Origin: Rhodobacterales bacterium | GTDB taxonomy: Bacteria; Pseudomonadota; Alphaproteobacteria; Rhodobacterales; Rhodobacteraceae | Reading direction: 5' to 3' | Assembly (NCBI GenBank): GCA_021155205.1 | Contig: JAJNPS010000047.1 | Span: 186,001-250,000 of the forward strand | DNA: 64,000 bases | Shown here: positions 1-8,272 of the stretch, piece after piece | How the letters are laid out: every line of letters starts with the position of its first letter | How positions within the stretch are numbered: the stretch's first letter is position 1 | Notes under the pieces: generated by a model | Database searches by the model: none | Told to the model about the DNA's origin: nothing | What the model saw: only the letters and a program-made list of their open reading frames with translations | Program-made: the position numbers and the translations under genes

Positions 1-228
1 GATCGCCTTTGCAGCCTCGAAAAGGCGATCGACATGTTCATCGAGGAAGGCCCAGGCCCCGTTGTAAAGGCGGATGCCCTCCCAGACGCCATCGCCCAGC
101 ATGAAGCCGGAGTCATAGACCGACACCGTGGCCTGCGCCTTGGGGACAATCCTGCCGTTGACCCAGATCCGGATCGTCTCGTTGCGGGCATCTTCTTCGG
201 CCTGATGGGTCGAGACGTGGTCGGTCAT
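1..228 (-). CDS. Class IV PLP-dependent aminotransferase, N-terminal part (runs off the window)
   Basis: Only the first 76 codons are inside the window; the rest lies to the left. The ATG at 228 is preceded by a GGGGG-rich ribosome site. After about 20 polar residues the protein reads IWVNGRIVPK, then VYDSGFMLGDGVWEGIR, which is the fold-type IV pattern of branched-chain and D-amino-acid aminotransferases (the arginine of WEGIR is conserved in the family). These enzymes transfer amino groups between an amino acid and a 2-oxo acid in the cytoplasm. The catalytic lysine lies beyond the visible part. The fragment cannot separate IlvE-like from D-alanine-aminotransferase-like or aminodeoxychorismate-lyase-like members. 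It is transcribed away from the msrA remnant. Confidence 0.8.
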   Translation of the reverse strand, partial: MTDHVSTHQAEEDARNETIRIWVNGRIVPKAQATVSVYDSGFMLGDGVWEGIRLYNGAWAFLDEHVDRLFEAAKAI

Positions 229-371
229 GGGGTCCCCCGTGCTTTGCTCCACGCTATTGCGGTGCGGTGGCAAGGCCAAGGGGGCGCATCAACCTTGCGT
301 GATTCACGCGGGGGTGAGTTGCGCGGATGACCGCGTAGGGAAAGGTGAAGGCAGCACCAGAGAGAGGTCGC

Positions 372-545
372 ATGGAACGTCTGAGCATTGGCGCCGCGAT
401 TTTGCTGACAGTTGTCCTGAGCCTGTTTCTGGCACATCCAGGGCGTGCCGTTACTGAAAAGGTCTTTGTAGCGGAGGGCTGTTTCTGGTGCGGCGAGGCG
501 GATTTCGAAAAGGTGCGGGGTGCCGGAATGATGCGTCCAGGCTGA
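372..545 (+). pseudogene. msrA: Truncated remnant of an exported peptide-methionine sulfoxide reductase A
   Basis: The reading frame starts at an ATG preceded by AGAGAGG. It encodes a hydrophobic signal-peptide-like stretch (about residues 6-26), then KVFVAEGCFWCGEADFEKV, carrying the GCFWC active-site motif of MsrA. After about 50 residues the similarity stops and the frame runs into a TGA at 543-545. A normal MsrA has roughly 150 further residues with the glycine-rich and recycling-cysteine parts, and I find none of these before mutS at 629. I read it as the 5' stump of a periplasmic MsrA gene whose body was deleted. The catalytic cysteine alone would not make a working enzyme. A short CCCGC-CGAT-GCGGG inverted repeat (546-559) follows the stop. 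Confidence 0.7.
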
Positions 546-628
546 CCCGCCGATGCGGGCACTCCTTGGCGCGCATTGCCGCGGGTCTCCACCGCCTGTA
601 GGGTCTTGGCCGGACGCGGGGGACCCAT

Positions 629-3265
629 ATGACCGACGACGCCGCGACGCCGATGATGGCGCAGTATCTGGAGATCAAGGCGCAGAACCCCGGCGCCATC
701 CTGTTCTATCGGATGGGCGATTTCTACGAAATGTTTTTCGATGACGCCAAGGCCGCCGCCGAGGCGCTGGACATCGCCCTGACCAAACGGGGCTTTCATC
801 AGGGCGCGGACATTCCGATGTGCGGGGTGCCGGTGCATGCGGCCGACGGCTATCTGCTGACGTTGATCCGCAAGGGGTTTCGGGTCGCCATCGCCGAACA
901 GATGGAAGATCCGGCCGAGGCGAAAAAGCGCGGGTACAAGGCGGTGGTCAAGCGGGCGGTGGTGCGGCTGGTCACGCCCGGCACGCTGACCGAAGATGCC
1001 CTGCTGGAGGCGCGTCGGCACAATTACCTCGCGGCCTATGCGCAGGTGCGCGACGAGGCGGCACTGGCCTGGGCCGACATCTCCACCGGCGAGCTGCGGG
1101 TCATGGCCTGCCCGCTGGTGCGGCTGGGTGCTGCCCTGGCGCGGCTGGCCCCGCGCGAAGTGCTGGTTGCCGAGGGTCTTGAAGCCGATCTGGCGGGATT
1201 GGTGACGGATCTGGGGGCGGCGCTGACGCCGATGGCACGGTCGAGTTTCGACAGCACGGGGGCGGAACGGCGGCTGTCTTCGCTGTTCCGGGTCAGCAGT
1301 CTGGATGCCTTTGGCAGCTTTGGCCGGGCCGAGATTGCCGCGATGGGCGGGCTGATCGACTATCTCGACCTGACGCAAAAGGGACGGTTGCCGCTGATGC
1401 GTCCGCCGGTTCGGGAAGAGGCGGGCGGACTGGTGCAGATCGACGCGGCGACGCGGCGGAATCTGGAGATCTCGGGCGCATTGTCGGGCGGGCGTGAAGG
1501 GTCGTTACTGGCGGCGGTAGACCGCACGGTGACGGCGGCGGGTGCAAGGTTGCTGGATCGGCGGCTGGCGGCACCGTCACGGGACCTTGGGGTCATTCAC
1601 GCGCGCCAGGCGGCGGTTTCGGCGATGGTCGATGCGCCGGCCCTGCGGGCGGACCTGCGCGCGGCATTGCGGCGGGTGCCGGATATGGACCGGGCGTTGT
1701 CGCGGCTGGCGCTGGATCGGGGCGGGCCGCGCGATCTGGCGGCGATCCGGGCGGGGTTGGGGCAGGCAGAGGGGATTGCGCAGCTGCTGGCCGGGGTTGA
1801 CGGGCTGCTGGGGGAGGCGGCGCGCGAACTGGTGGGGCGTGGGGACCTGATTGCGCTGCTGGACCGGGCGCTTGTGTCGGAACCACCGCTCATGGTGCGG
1901 GATGGCGGTTTTGTCGCGACAGGTTTCGATGCAGAGCTGGACGAGACGCGCGCCTTGCGCGACCAGGGACGGGGTGTGATCGGGCGCATGCAGGCCGAGT
2001 TTGTCGAGGCCACCGGGATCGCCAGCCTGAAGATCAAGCACAACAATGTGCTGGGCTATTTCATCGAGACGACGGCAACGCATGCGGAACGGATGTTGTC
2101 ACAGCCCTTGAGCGCAACCTTCATCCACCGGCAGACCACGGCAGGGCAGGTGCGGTTCACCACGGTCGAGCTATCGACGCTGGAGGCGAAGATCATGAAC
2201 GCCGGGAATCACGCGGTTGCCCTTGAAAAGCGTCACTATGACAGCCTGAAGCGCGCCGTTCTGGATCAGGCCGGGCCAATCGGCGCGGCTGCGCGCGCGC
2301 TGGCCGAGGTGGACCAGGCGGCGGCGTTTGCGGACCTTGCGGCGGCCGAGGACTGGGTGGCGCCGATCGTGGATGACAGCCGGGCCTTTGTCGTGACCGG
2401 CGGGCGGCATCCGGTGGTGGAGCGCGCCTTGCAGCGACAAGGGGCGGGGCCATTCGTCGCCAATGACTGCGCGCTGACCGACGGGGGGACGCCCGCGATC
2501 TGGCTGCTGACCGGGCCGAACATGGCGGGGAAGTCGACCTTCCTGCGGCAAAACGCATTGATCGCGCTGTTGGCACAGGTGGGGTCGTTCGTTCCGGCGA
2601 CATCCGCCCATATCGGCATGGTCAGCCAGATCTTCAGCCGGGTCGGGGCGGCGGATGACCTGGCGCGCGGGCGGTCGACCTTCATGGTGGAAATGGTCGA
2701 GACGGCAGCGATCCTGAACCAGGCAGATGACCGCGCGCTGGTGATCCTGGACGAGATCGGGCGCGGGACGGCGACCTATGACGGGCTGTCGATTGCCTGG
2801 GCCACGCTGGAGCATCTGCATGACGTGAACCGGTGCCGCGCGCTGTTCGCCACGCATTACCACGAGATGACGGCGCTGGCGGGCAAGCTGGCGGGGGTGG
2901 AGAACGCCACGGTCACGGTCAAGGAATGGGACGGCGATGTGATCTTTCTGCACGAGGTCAGGCGCGGGGCGGCGGACCGGTCCTATGGTGTGCAGGTAGC
3001 GCGGCTGGCGGGGCTGCCTGCGGTGGTGGTGGAGCGGGCAAAAGTGGTGCTGGAGGCGCTGGAAAAGGGCGAACGTGAGGGGCCGGGGCGGCAAAGGACG
3101 CTGATCGACGACCTGCCGCTGTTTCGTGCGGCACCTGCACCTGCCCCGGCGAAGGCATCCGAGGTGGAGGGGCGACTGAAGGAAGTCGAGCCCGACACGC
3201 TTACGCCGATCGAGGCGTTGCAGTTGGTGTATGAACTGCGGGGAATGCTGAAAGGGTCGGCCTGA
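629..3265 (+). CDS. mutS: DNA mismatch repair ATPase MutS
   Basis: MutS recognises base mismatches and small loops in DNA and starts methyl-directed-type repair with MutL. The 878-residue length is normal. The N-terminal mismatch-binding motif GDFYEMFF lies near residues 29-36, with the Phe and Glu that contact the mismatch. The C-terminal ABC-type ATPase has Walker A GPNMAGKST at 629-637, the STFMVEM signature and Walker B VILDEIGRGT, followed by FATHYHEM. The ATG at 629 gives the expected start (YLEIKAQNPGAILFYRMGDFYEMF) just downstream. The gene stands alone between the msrA stump and a convergent glycosyltransferase gene 41 bp away. Confidence 0.98.
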   Translation: MTDDAATPMMAQYLEIKAQNPGAILFYRMGDFYEMFFDDAKAAAEALDIALTKRGFHQGADIPMCGVPVHAADGYLLTLIRKGFRVAIAEQMEDPAEAKKRGYKAVVKRAVVRLVTPGTLTEDALLEARRHNYLAAYAQVRDEAALAWADISTGELRVMACPLVRLGAALARLAPREVLVAEGLEADLAGLVTDLGAALTPMARSSFDSTGAERRLSSLFRVSSLDAFGSFGRAEIAAMGGLIDYLDLTQKGRLPLMRPPVREEAGGLVQIDAATRRNLEISGALSGGREGSLLAAVDRTVTAAGARLLDRRLAAPSRDLGVIHARQAAVSAMVDAPALRADLRAALRRVPDMDRALSRLALDRGGPRDLAAIRAGLGQAEGIAQLLAGVDGLLGEAARELVGRGDLIALLDRALVSEPPLMVRDGGFVATGFDAELDETRALRDQGRGVIGRMQAEFVEATGIASLKIKHNNVLGYFIETTATHAERMLSQPLSATFIHRQTTAGQVRFTTVELSTLEAKIMNAGNHAVALEKRHYDSLKRAVLDQAGPIGAAARALAEVDQAAAFADLAAAEDWVAPIVDDSRAFVVTGGRHPVVERALQRQGAGPFVANDCALTDGGTPAIWLLTGPNMAGKSTFLRQNALIALLAQVGSFVPATSAHIGMVSQIFSRVGAADDLARGRSTFMVEMVETAAILNQADDRALVILDEIGRGTATYDGLSIAWATLEHLHDVNRCRALFATHYHEMTALAGKLAGVENATVTVKEWDGDVIFLHEVRRGAADRSYGVQVARLAGLPAVVVERAKVVLEALEKGEREGPGRQRTLIDDLPLFRAAPAPAPAKASEVEGRLKEVEPDTLTPIEALQLVYELRGMLKGSA

Positions 3266-3306
3266 GGTCTGAATAGTCGCCTTGCCAGATGGTCCGCCCT
3301 CCTGGA

Positions 3307-4509
3307 TCAGTGCGAGCGCCGACCCGTTGTCCCGAACGCATTTGCCCGCAGCCAGGCGGCGCCCCTGGTGCCGTCTTGAAACCCGTAGGCGCAAAGTTCG
3401 TGAAACTTGACCGGCAGCACGATCTTTTTCAGGCTTGTGCCAGAGGATGCTGACAATGTCCGGTAAAGGTCAGCATTGCCAAGCAGTTCCGCAAGGCAGT
3501 CGGCAAGCGCCTGCGGCTGCGCTTCGGGAAAGATCATCGCATTCTGGCGGTGTGTCAGCACCCTGACCAACATCGGATGATCCGAGGCGACAACCGGCAC
3601 CCTGGCGGCCATCGCATGCGTCAAGACCAGCGGCAGACCTTCGGGATAGCTGTGGCGTGACGGCACCACAACCACCGAAAATTCCGACATGAATTCTTCG
3701 AGCAAGTGGTTGGGGACAAACGGTACTTGTGTGCAATCAAAGGTTTGGGGCAGTGCCGCGATCACTTTCTTCAACCGGTCATCCTTGTCGTTGCCAACGA
3801 GGGTCAGGCTGATCCGCGGATGCGACTTGCCAAGGATCGCAAAGGCCGCGACCAGGTCATCGACGCCCTTTGCAGGTGTCATCGCCCCGACATACAAAAC
3901 CTTGCCGGTTCCCGTTTCGGCCAGCGTCTTGGGTTTCAAATCGTTGCTGAGACCGGCGTGGAAAAAATCCCACGGCACGATCTTGGCGGGATCGACGCCT
4001 GCCGCGATATAGGTTTCCGCCGAGCCGATCCCGTAACAGCCGACCCAGCGGACCCTGTGTGACCGCAAGGCCCAGGCAAGGCGGCGGTTGCGCAGGCGGT
4101 TGCGAAAACCCAGATTGGTCAGCGATTCCGCGAACACGCAGACGACCTGCTTTTGTTCGCGCACGGCCCAGGAAATCGCCTTGCGCATGACGGCACGGAA
4201 AATGATGTGGGTCGGGTTCAGGCGAACCAGCGCCTTGATCACCTCGACCTCCGAAAAGCCGCTGGTCAGGCCCAGCCCGACCGAACGCATGCCGCTGCTT
4301 TCGACGACATCATGGGGGCCATCGGTGACGACGGTCAGCGACGTCACGCGACCAAAGACGCTGACCTGATCTTCAATCGCGGCGATAGAATAGAACTGCG
4401 CGAAATAGGTTTCCGGCTGCCCTGCGGTGCGACGCGCAATCGCTTCGTGAATATCCCCGGCGAACTGGACCACGACAAGATGGGTGTCCGCTCCTTGGCC
4501 CACGGTCAT
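3307..4509 (-). CDS. Glycosyltransferase family 4-like protein
   Basis: The 400-residue protein has a two-lobed GT-B look. The C-terminal lobe carries VLYVGAMTPAKGVDDLV (about 204-220) and SRHSYPEGLPLVLTHAMAA (about 284-302), typical of retaining GT4 enzymes that move a nucleotide-sugar residue onto a glycan acceptor. In the usual E-x7-E pair the first acid is E290, but the second position is H298. The open frame extends upstream into the neighbouring gene, but the ATG at 4509 overlaps the wecE TGA (ATGA, 4 bp), which fixes the start and indicates coupled translation. With the sugar aminotransferase it probably serves a surface polysaccharide. Donor and acceptor cannot be read from the sequence. 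Confidence 0.85.
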   Translation of the reverse strand: MTVGQGADTHLVVVQFAGDIHEAIARRTAGQPETYFAQFYSIAAIEDQVSVFGRVTSLTVVTDGPHDVVESSGMRSVGLGLTSGFSEVEVIKALVRLNPTHIIFRAVMRKAISWAVREQKQVVCVFAESLTNLGFRNRLRNRRLAWALRSHRVRWVGCYGIGSAETYIAAGVDPAKIVPWDFFHAGLSNDLKPKTLAETGTGKVLYVGAMTPAKGVDDLVAAFAILGKSHPRISLTLVGNDKDDRLKKVIAALPQTFDCTQVPFVPNHLLEEFMSEFSVVVVPSRHSYPEGLPLVLTHAMAARVPVVASDHPMLVRVLTHRQNAMIFPEAQPQALADCLAELLGNADLYRTLSASSGTSLKKIVLPVKFHELCAYGFQDGTRGAAWLRANAFGTTGRRSH

Positions 4510-5720
4510 GAACCCCTGGTGGCAATTCGCTTGCTGCCGCGCATGGGTTCCGGGTGTGCGATGGCGGGCGGCGTGCGCGCAGCGATGTCCGCCGTGAAGT
4601 ACCGGGTCGCCGCGTCGATGACCTGTTCCATCTGCTGTTCGGTCAGGCTGTAGAAGAGCGGCAGACGGACAAGGCGGCCACTTTCCCGGGTGGTATGGGC
4701 ATCCGCGCCATGCAGGCGTCCGAGTTTGCGCCCGGCCTCGGACGAATGCAGAGGCACATAATGTGACACGCAGGTGATGCCCTGCGCCTTCATGAAGGTC
4801 ATGAAGGCCGCCTGATCCGCCTCGTCCCGGCACTTGATGTAGAACATGTGGGCATTGTGCTGAGCGTGCTGGGGGATATGCGGCAAGGCGATCCGCCCCG
4901 AGTCGGCCAAGGGCTGAAGGGCGGCGCGATAGGTGTCCCAGATCTGCATCCGCCGGGCCTGGATGCCGTCGATGGCCTCAAGCTGCGCCCAGAGATAGGC
5001 GGCGCTGATTTCGTTCATCAGATAGCTGCTGCCGATGTCGACCCAGGAATACTTGTCGACCTGGCCGCGAAAGAAGCGGCTGCGGTTAGTGCCCTTTTCA
5101 CGGATGATCTCAGCGCGTTCGACAAGTGCCGCGTCGTTGATGACCGTCAGGCCGCCTTCGCCTCCGCTGGTGATGTTCTTGGTTTCATGAAAGCTGAAGG
5201 CCGAGACGGCTCCGAATGTCCCAAGAGCGCGCCCCTGAAAGGTGCTGCAGATGCCCTGCGCAGCGTCCTCGACCACGGCGATCCCGTGTCGTGTGGCGAT
5301 GTCGCCGATCACGTCCATCTCGCAACCGACGCCCGCATAGTGGACAACCACAATCGCCCGCGTTTTCGTGGTGATCGCCTGTTCGATGCGGGTTTCGTCG
5401 ATATTCATGGTGTCGGGGCGGATGTCGACAAAAACGATAGTCGCCCCGCGCAACGCAAAGGCATTGGCGGTCGAGACGAACGTATAGCTCGGCATGATCA
5501 CTTCATCGCCGGGTCCGATGTCCAGGAGGATCGCCGCCATTTCAAGCGAATGGGTGCAGGAGGGCGTCAACAGTGTCTTTGGCGCGTCGAGAGCCGCAGA
5601 AAACCACGCCTCGCACTTACGGCCATAGGCTGCGTCGCCCGAAAGCTTACCCCCCAGAAGGGCCACGCTGATATGCGAAATTTCATTGCCGCTGACCGGC
5701 GGAGAGTTGAATGGGATCAC
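4506..5720 (-). CDS. wecE: dTDP-4-amino-4,6-dideoxygalactose transaminase (WecE/RffA type)
   Basis: From residue 2 onward the protein closely follows E. coli WecE as I remember it (IPFNSPPVSGNE, LTPSCTHSLEMAAILLDI, SFHETKN, REKGTNRS, VDKYSWVDIGSSYLM). WecE uses PLP and glutamate to aminate the 4-keto group of dTDP-4-keto-6-deoxyglucose, giving dTDP-Fuc4N. The Schiff-base lysine is K181 in SFHETKN, the same number as in E. coli. I chose the GTG at 5720 because homology begins there; upstream codons in frame look non-coding. Length is 404 residues against about 376, because of a 25-residue basic C-terminal tail. No rmlA/rmlB or other wec genes are in the window. Confidence 0.88.
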   Translation of the reverse strand: MIPFNSPPVSGNEISHISVALLGGKLSGDAAYGRKCEAWFSAALDAPKTLLTPSCTHSLEMAAILLDIGPGDEVIMPSYTFVSTANAFALRGATIVFVDIRPDTMNIDETRIEQAITTKTRAIVVVHYAGVGCEMDVIGDIATRHGIAVVEDAAQGICSTFQGRALGTFGAVSAFSFHETKNITSGGEGGLTVINDAALVERAEIIREKGTNRSRFFRGQVDKYSWVDIGSSYLMNEISAAYLWAQLEAIDGIQARRMQIWDTYRAALQPLADSGRIALPHIPQHAQHNAHMFYIKCRDEADQAAFMTFMKAQGITCVSHYVPLHSSEAGRKLGRLHGADAHTTRESGRLVRLPLFYSLTEQQMEQVIDAATRYFTADIAARTPPAIAHPEPMRGSKRIATRGS

Positions 5721-6112
5721 GTGCGATACCTGATTAAACGCATTCGGCGTAGTCGAGCATTGCGGCAACAAGGAGGATTTTTTGGCAGATAACTCCGCCA
5801 AATGCCATCGCTTTCGTGACTTTTTTGCGTCACCGGCGGGATTTGCGGTTCCCGGTCGGGCAAGATGCAACCATGGGGCGAATGTTGGCACGCCCGGAAT
5901 TTACCTGATTGGATTGGCAGTCTTGCCGCGAATCAGCCGCCAGATCGGGCGGCTTTGGGTGCCGTCCGAGACAGGCACGGGGCCTGATGCCTGGCCCGCC
6001 TGTTCCGTCGCAGGGCCGGACGACGATATTGCATCATGACATCCCTGGCCGACACCGCTACCCCTAGCAAGGCGCGTCCGGCGCAAAACAACTGTCGGAG
6101 GCCCGGGGCAGA
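5721..6112. promoter_or_regulatory. Divergent promoter region between wecE and the LacI gene, with two inverted repeats
   Basis: No convincing gene lies in these 392 bp. It must hold the promoters of the leftward wecE-glycosyltransferase pair and of the rightward regulator gene. Two inverted repeats sit close together: TTTGGC-N10-GCCAAA at 5781-5802 and GTGAC-N8-GTCAC at 5816-5833, both in the AT-richer part nearest wecE. They could be operators or RNA hairpins in the wecE leader. I see no clear -35/-10 pair. The right half (5900-6100) is GC-rich and featureless, ending in CGGAGG about 14 bases before the regulator ATG. Confidence 0.4.
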
Positions 6113-7108
6113 ATGGTGACGCTGAAGCAGGTGGCCGAGCGCGCCGGTGTGTCGCGCGCAGCGGTGTCGCGCGCCTATACCAAAGGCGCATCGGTTTCAC
6201 CGAAAACCCGCGCCAAGATCGAAGAGGCAGCGGCGGCGCTGGGTTACAGCCCCAATATCCTGGCGCGCAGCCTGACGACCGGGCAGACGCAGCTGATTGG
6301 CCTTGTGTCAAACAATTTCCATAACCCGGCCTTTTTGCAGATTTTCGACCTGTTCACGCGGGGGCTGCAGGACCGGGGCCTGCGCCCCTTGCTGGTGAAC
6401 CTGACGGATGAGACGGACCCGGCCCGGTCGGTGCAGTTGCTGCGGTCCTATTCCGTGGACGGGGTGGTGCTGGCCTCATCCGAGTTGCCGGCAGGATTTG
6501 CGGCAGCCTTTGCGCAGGCAGGGTTGCCGGTTGTCCATGCGTTCGGCCGATCCGGCACGGACAGCGCGATCAATGTCGTCTGCATCGACAATATCCACGC
6601 CGGGCGGCTGGCGGCGGCAACGCTGATCGCACGGGGGTATCGCCATATCGGGTTCATGGGCGGACCGGAGGCTGCGTCGACCACGCAGGACCGGCTGGCA
6701 GGGTTCGTGGCGCAAGCGCAGGCAACGCCCGGCATCCGTGTGTCGCATTCCTTTGCAGGAGCCTACAGTTTCGAGGCCGGGCAGCGCGAAATGGCGCGTC
6801 TTTTGCGCGGCGATCCGGCCGAAGCATATTTCTGCGGCGATGACGTGCTGTCGATCGGCGCGCTCTCGGCGGCGGCGGATGCCGGTCGCCGGGTACCGGA
6901 CGACCTGGGGGTGATCGGCCTGAACGACATGGAAATGGCGGCCTGGGGCCGGATCGACCTGACCACCATTCACCAGCCTTTCCGCGACATCGTTGCAGCG
7001 TCGGTTGACCTGATGATGGCAGCACTCTGCGACCCTGACCGCGCGCCGGAGACGCGGATCCTGCCCTGCCACGTGGTAGAACGGGGAACGCTGCGGCCCC
7101 TGCCCTAG
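6113..7108 (+). CDS. LacI-family transcriptional regulator
   Basis: The 331-residue protein begins with a LacI helix-turn-helix (VTLKQVAERAGVSRAAVSRAYTKG, residues 2-25) and hinge helix (NILARSLTTGQT), then a periplasmic-binding-protein-like effector domain (IGLVSNNFHNPAF, DGVVLASSELP, HIGFMGGPEAASTTQDRLAGF, GVIGLNDMEMAAWG). Such proteins repress or activate sugar genes in response to a ligand. It converges on the Gfo/Idh gene, with stop codons overlapping in a CTAG (7105-7108). The likely target is the palindrome at 10296-10311 between the two arms of the adjacent inositol-like cluster. That link is inferred from proximity and from the operator's LacI-type shape. Confidence 0.93.
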   Translation: MVTLKQVAERAGVSRAAVSRAYTKGASVSPKTRAKIEEAAAALGYSPNILARSLTTGQTQLIGLVSNNFHNPAFLQIFDLFTRGLQDRGLRPLLVNLTDETDPARSVQLLRSYSVDGVVLASSELPAGFAAAFAQAGLPVVHAFGRSGTDSAINVVCIDNIHAGRLAAATLIARGYRHIGFMGGPEAASTTQDRLAGFVAQAQATPGIRVSHSFAGAYSFEAGQREMARLLRGDPAEAYFCGDDVLSIGALSAAADAGRRVPDDLGVIGLNDMEMAAWGRIDLTTIHQPFRDIVAASVDLMMAALCDPDRAPETRILPCHVVERGTLRPLP

Positions 7109-8262
7109 CGAAAGATCATCGGCCTGGCGTCGACCCATGCGCCCTGTTGTCCAGCGGATGCCACGGCGGCGTGGATTGCCGCGATGGATCGAAGTCCATC
7201 CTCGGCGCGGGGGAAAAGGCTGATTGCCGGGTCTGGGTCGCGACCGTCGCGGGTCGCGATCAGGGTTTCGGCCAGATCGCGGTAGATGTTGCCGAACGCC
7301 AGCGGCATCCCTTCGGCATGGCCGACGGTGACGCGGCTGGCGCGGTCCGCCTCGGGCGACAGGTTGCCTTCGCCGCGTTCAATGACCTGCAGGCGCTGGC
7401 CCAGCGGCATGTAGTAAAGCTGGTTCGGCTGTTCCTGTGCCCACCGCAGACCGCCGGTTTCGCCGAAGACCTGGATCGTCAGGCCGTGCTGGCGACCGAT
7501 GGCGACCGACGATGTCCAAAGCCGCCCGACAGTGCCCTGGTCCATGCGGAAGTTGACCATTGCGTCATCCTCCAGCACCCGACCGGGCAGGCATGAGGCA
7601 AAATCGGCGGACAGGGTCGCGACCTCCTGACCCGTCACGAAGCTTGCCATGTGAAGGGCGTGGATGCCGCAATCGGCGAACTGCGCCGACACACCTGCCT
7701 GCGCCGGGTCATAGCGCCAGCGGACGCGGGGGTTGTCCATGTCGGCGGCATTGGCGTGGTGGCCATGGGCGAACTCGGCCACGACAAGGCGCACCTTGCC
7801 AAGATCGCCGCGCGCCACCACTGCGCGCATGTGGCGCACCAGCGCATATCCGGTATAGCCATAGTTCACGGCGCAGATCTTGCCGGTGCGGCGGGCGGTC
7901 AGCACCAGATCCTCGGCCTCGGCCTCGGTCACAGTCATGGGCTTTTCGCACAGGACGTTGATCCCGGCCTCAAGGAACGCTCTGGAGATTTCGTAGTGGG
8001 TCGAATTGGGGGTGGCGACGGTGACAAGGTCGATGCGGTCGGGGCGTGCGACCTCACCCGCGAGCATTTCGCGCCAGTCGCCATAGGCGCGGTCCGGGGT
8101 GATCCCCAGGCGCCGGGCAAAGGCGCGACCGCGCGCGGGATCATGGTCCAGCGCGCCGGCAACAAAATCGAAATGCGCATCAAGACCAGCCGCAAGCCGG
8201 TGCGCGGGGCCGATCTGGCTGCCATCACCACCGCCGATCATGCCCCAGTTCAGTTTCGTCAT
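7105..8262 (-). CDS. Gfo/Idh/MocA-family NAD(P)-dependent oxidoreductase
   Basis: The 385-residue protein has an N-terminal Rossmann fold (WGMIGGGDGSQIG, about 6-18), the family motif CEKPMT near residue 105, and the C-terminal substrate-binding fold with FADCGIHALHMASF. Family members oxidise or reduce inositols, sugars and sugar derivatives. I chose the ATG at 8262 because GGGGA lies 6-7 bases upstream and the Rossmann motif follows at once; the frame is open further upstream through the neighbouring gene. It is the last gene of a three-gene leftward unit, 10 bp after the TIM-barrel gene. An IolG-like inositol dehydrogenase role is possible, but the substrate is not visible. Confidence 0.9.
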   Translation of the reverse strand: MTKLNWGMIGGGDGSQIGPAHRLAAGLDAHFDFVAGALDHDPARGRAFARRLGITPDRAYGDWREMLAGEVARPDRIDLVTVATPNSTHYEISRAFLEAGINVLCEKPMTVTEAEAEDLVLTARRTGKICAVNYGYTGYALVRHMRAVVARGDLGKVRLVVAEFAHGHHANAADMDNPRVRWRYDPAQAGVSAQFADCGIHALHMASFVTGQEVATLSADFASCLPGRVLEDDAMVNFRMDQGTVGRLWTSSVAIGRQHGLTIQVFGETGGLRWAQEQPNQLYYMPLGQRLQVIERGEGNLSPEADRASRVTVGHAEGMPLAFGNIYRDLAETLIATRDGRDPDPAISLFPRAEDGLRSIAAIHAAVASAGQQGAWVDARPMIFR

Positions 8263-8272
8263 CGCAGGTCCC

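Noticed and set aside
546..559. CCCGC-CGAT-GCGGG hairpin after the msrA remnant as a terminator.
   Set aside because: The stem is only 5 bp and no T-run follows, so termination is not supported.
254..1378. A 374-codon minus-strand frame covering the msrA stump and the start of mutS.
   Set aside because: Its sequence is the Pro/Arg/His-rich shadow of mutS; no motif or start site supports it.
5781..5802. Possible sigma-54 (-24/-12) promoter at TTTGGCAGATAACTCCGCC.
   Set aside because: The GG to GC spacing is one base too long and the TTGC element is missing; the sequence is better described as an inverted repeat.
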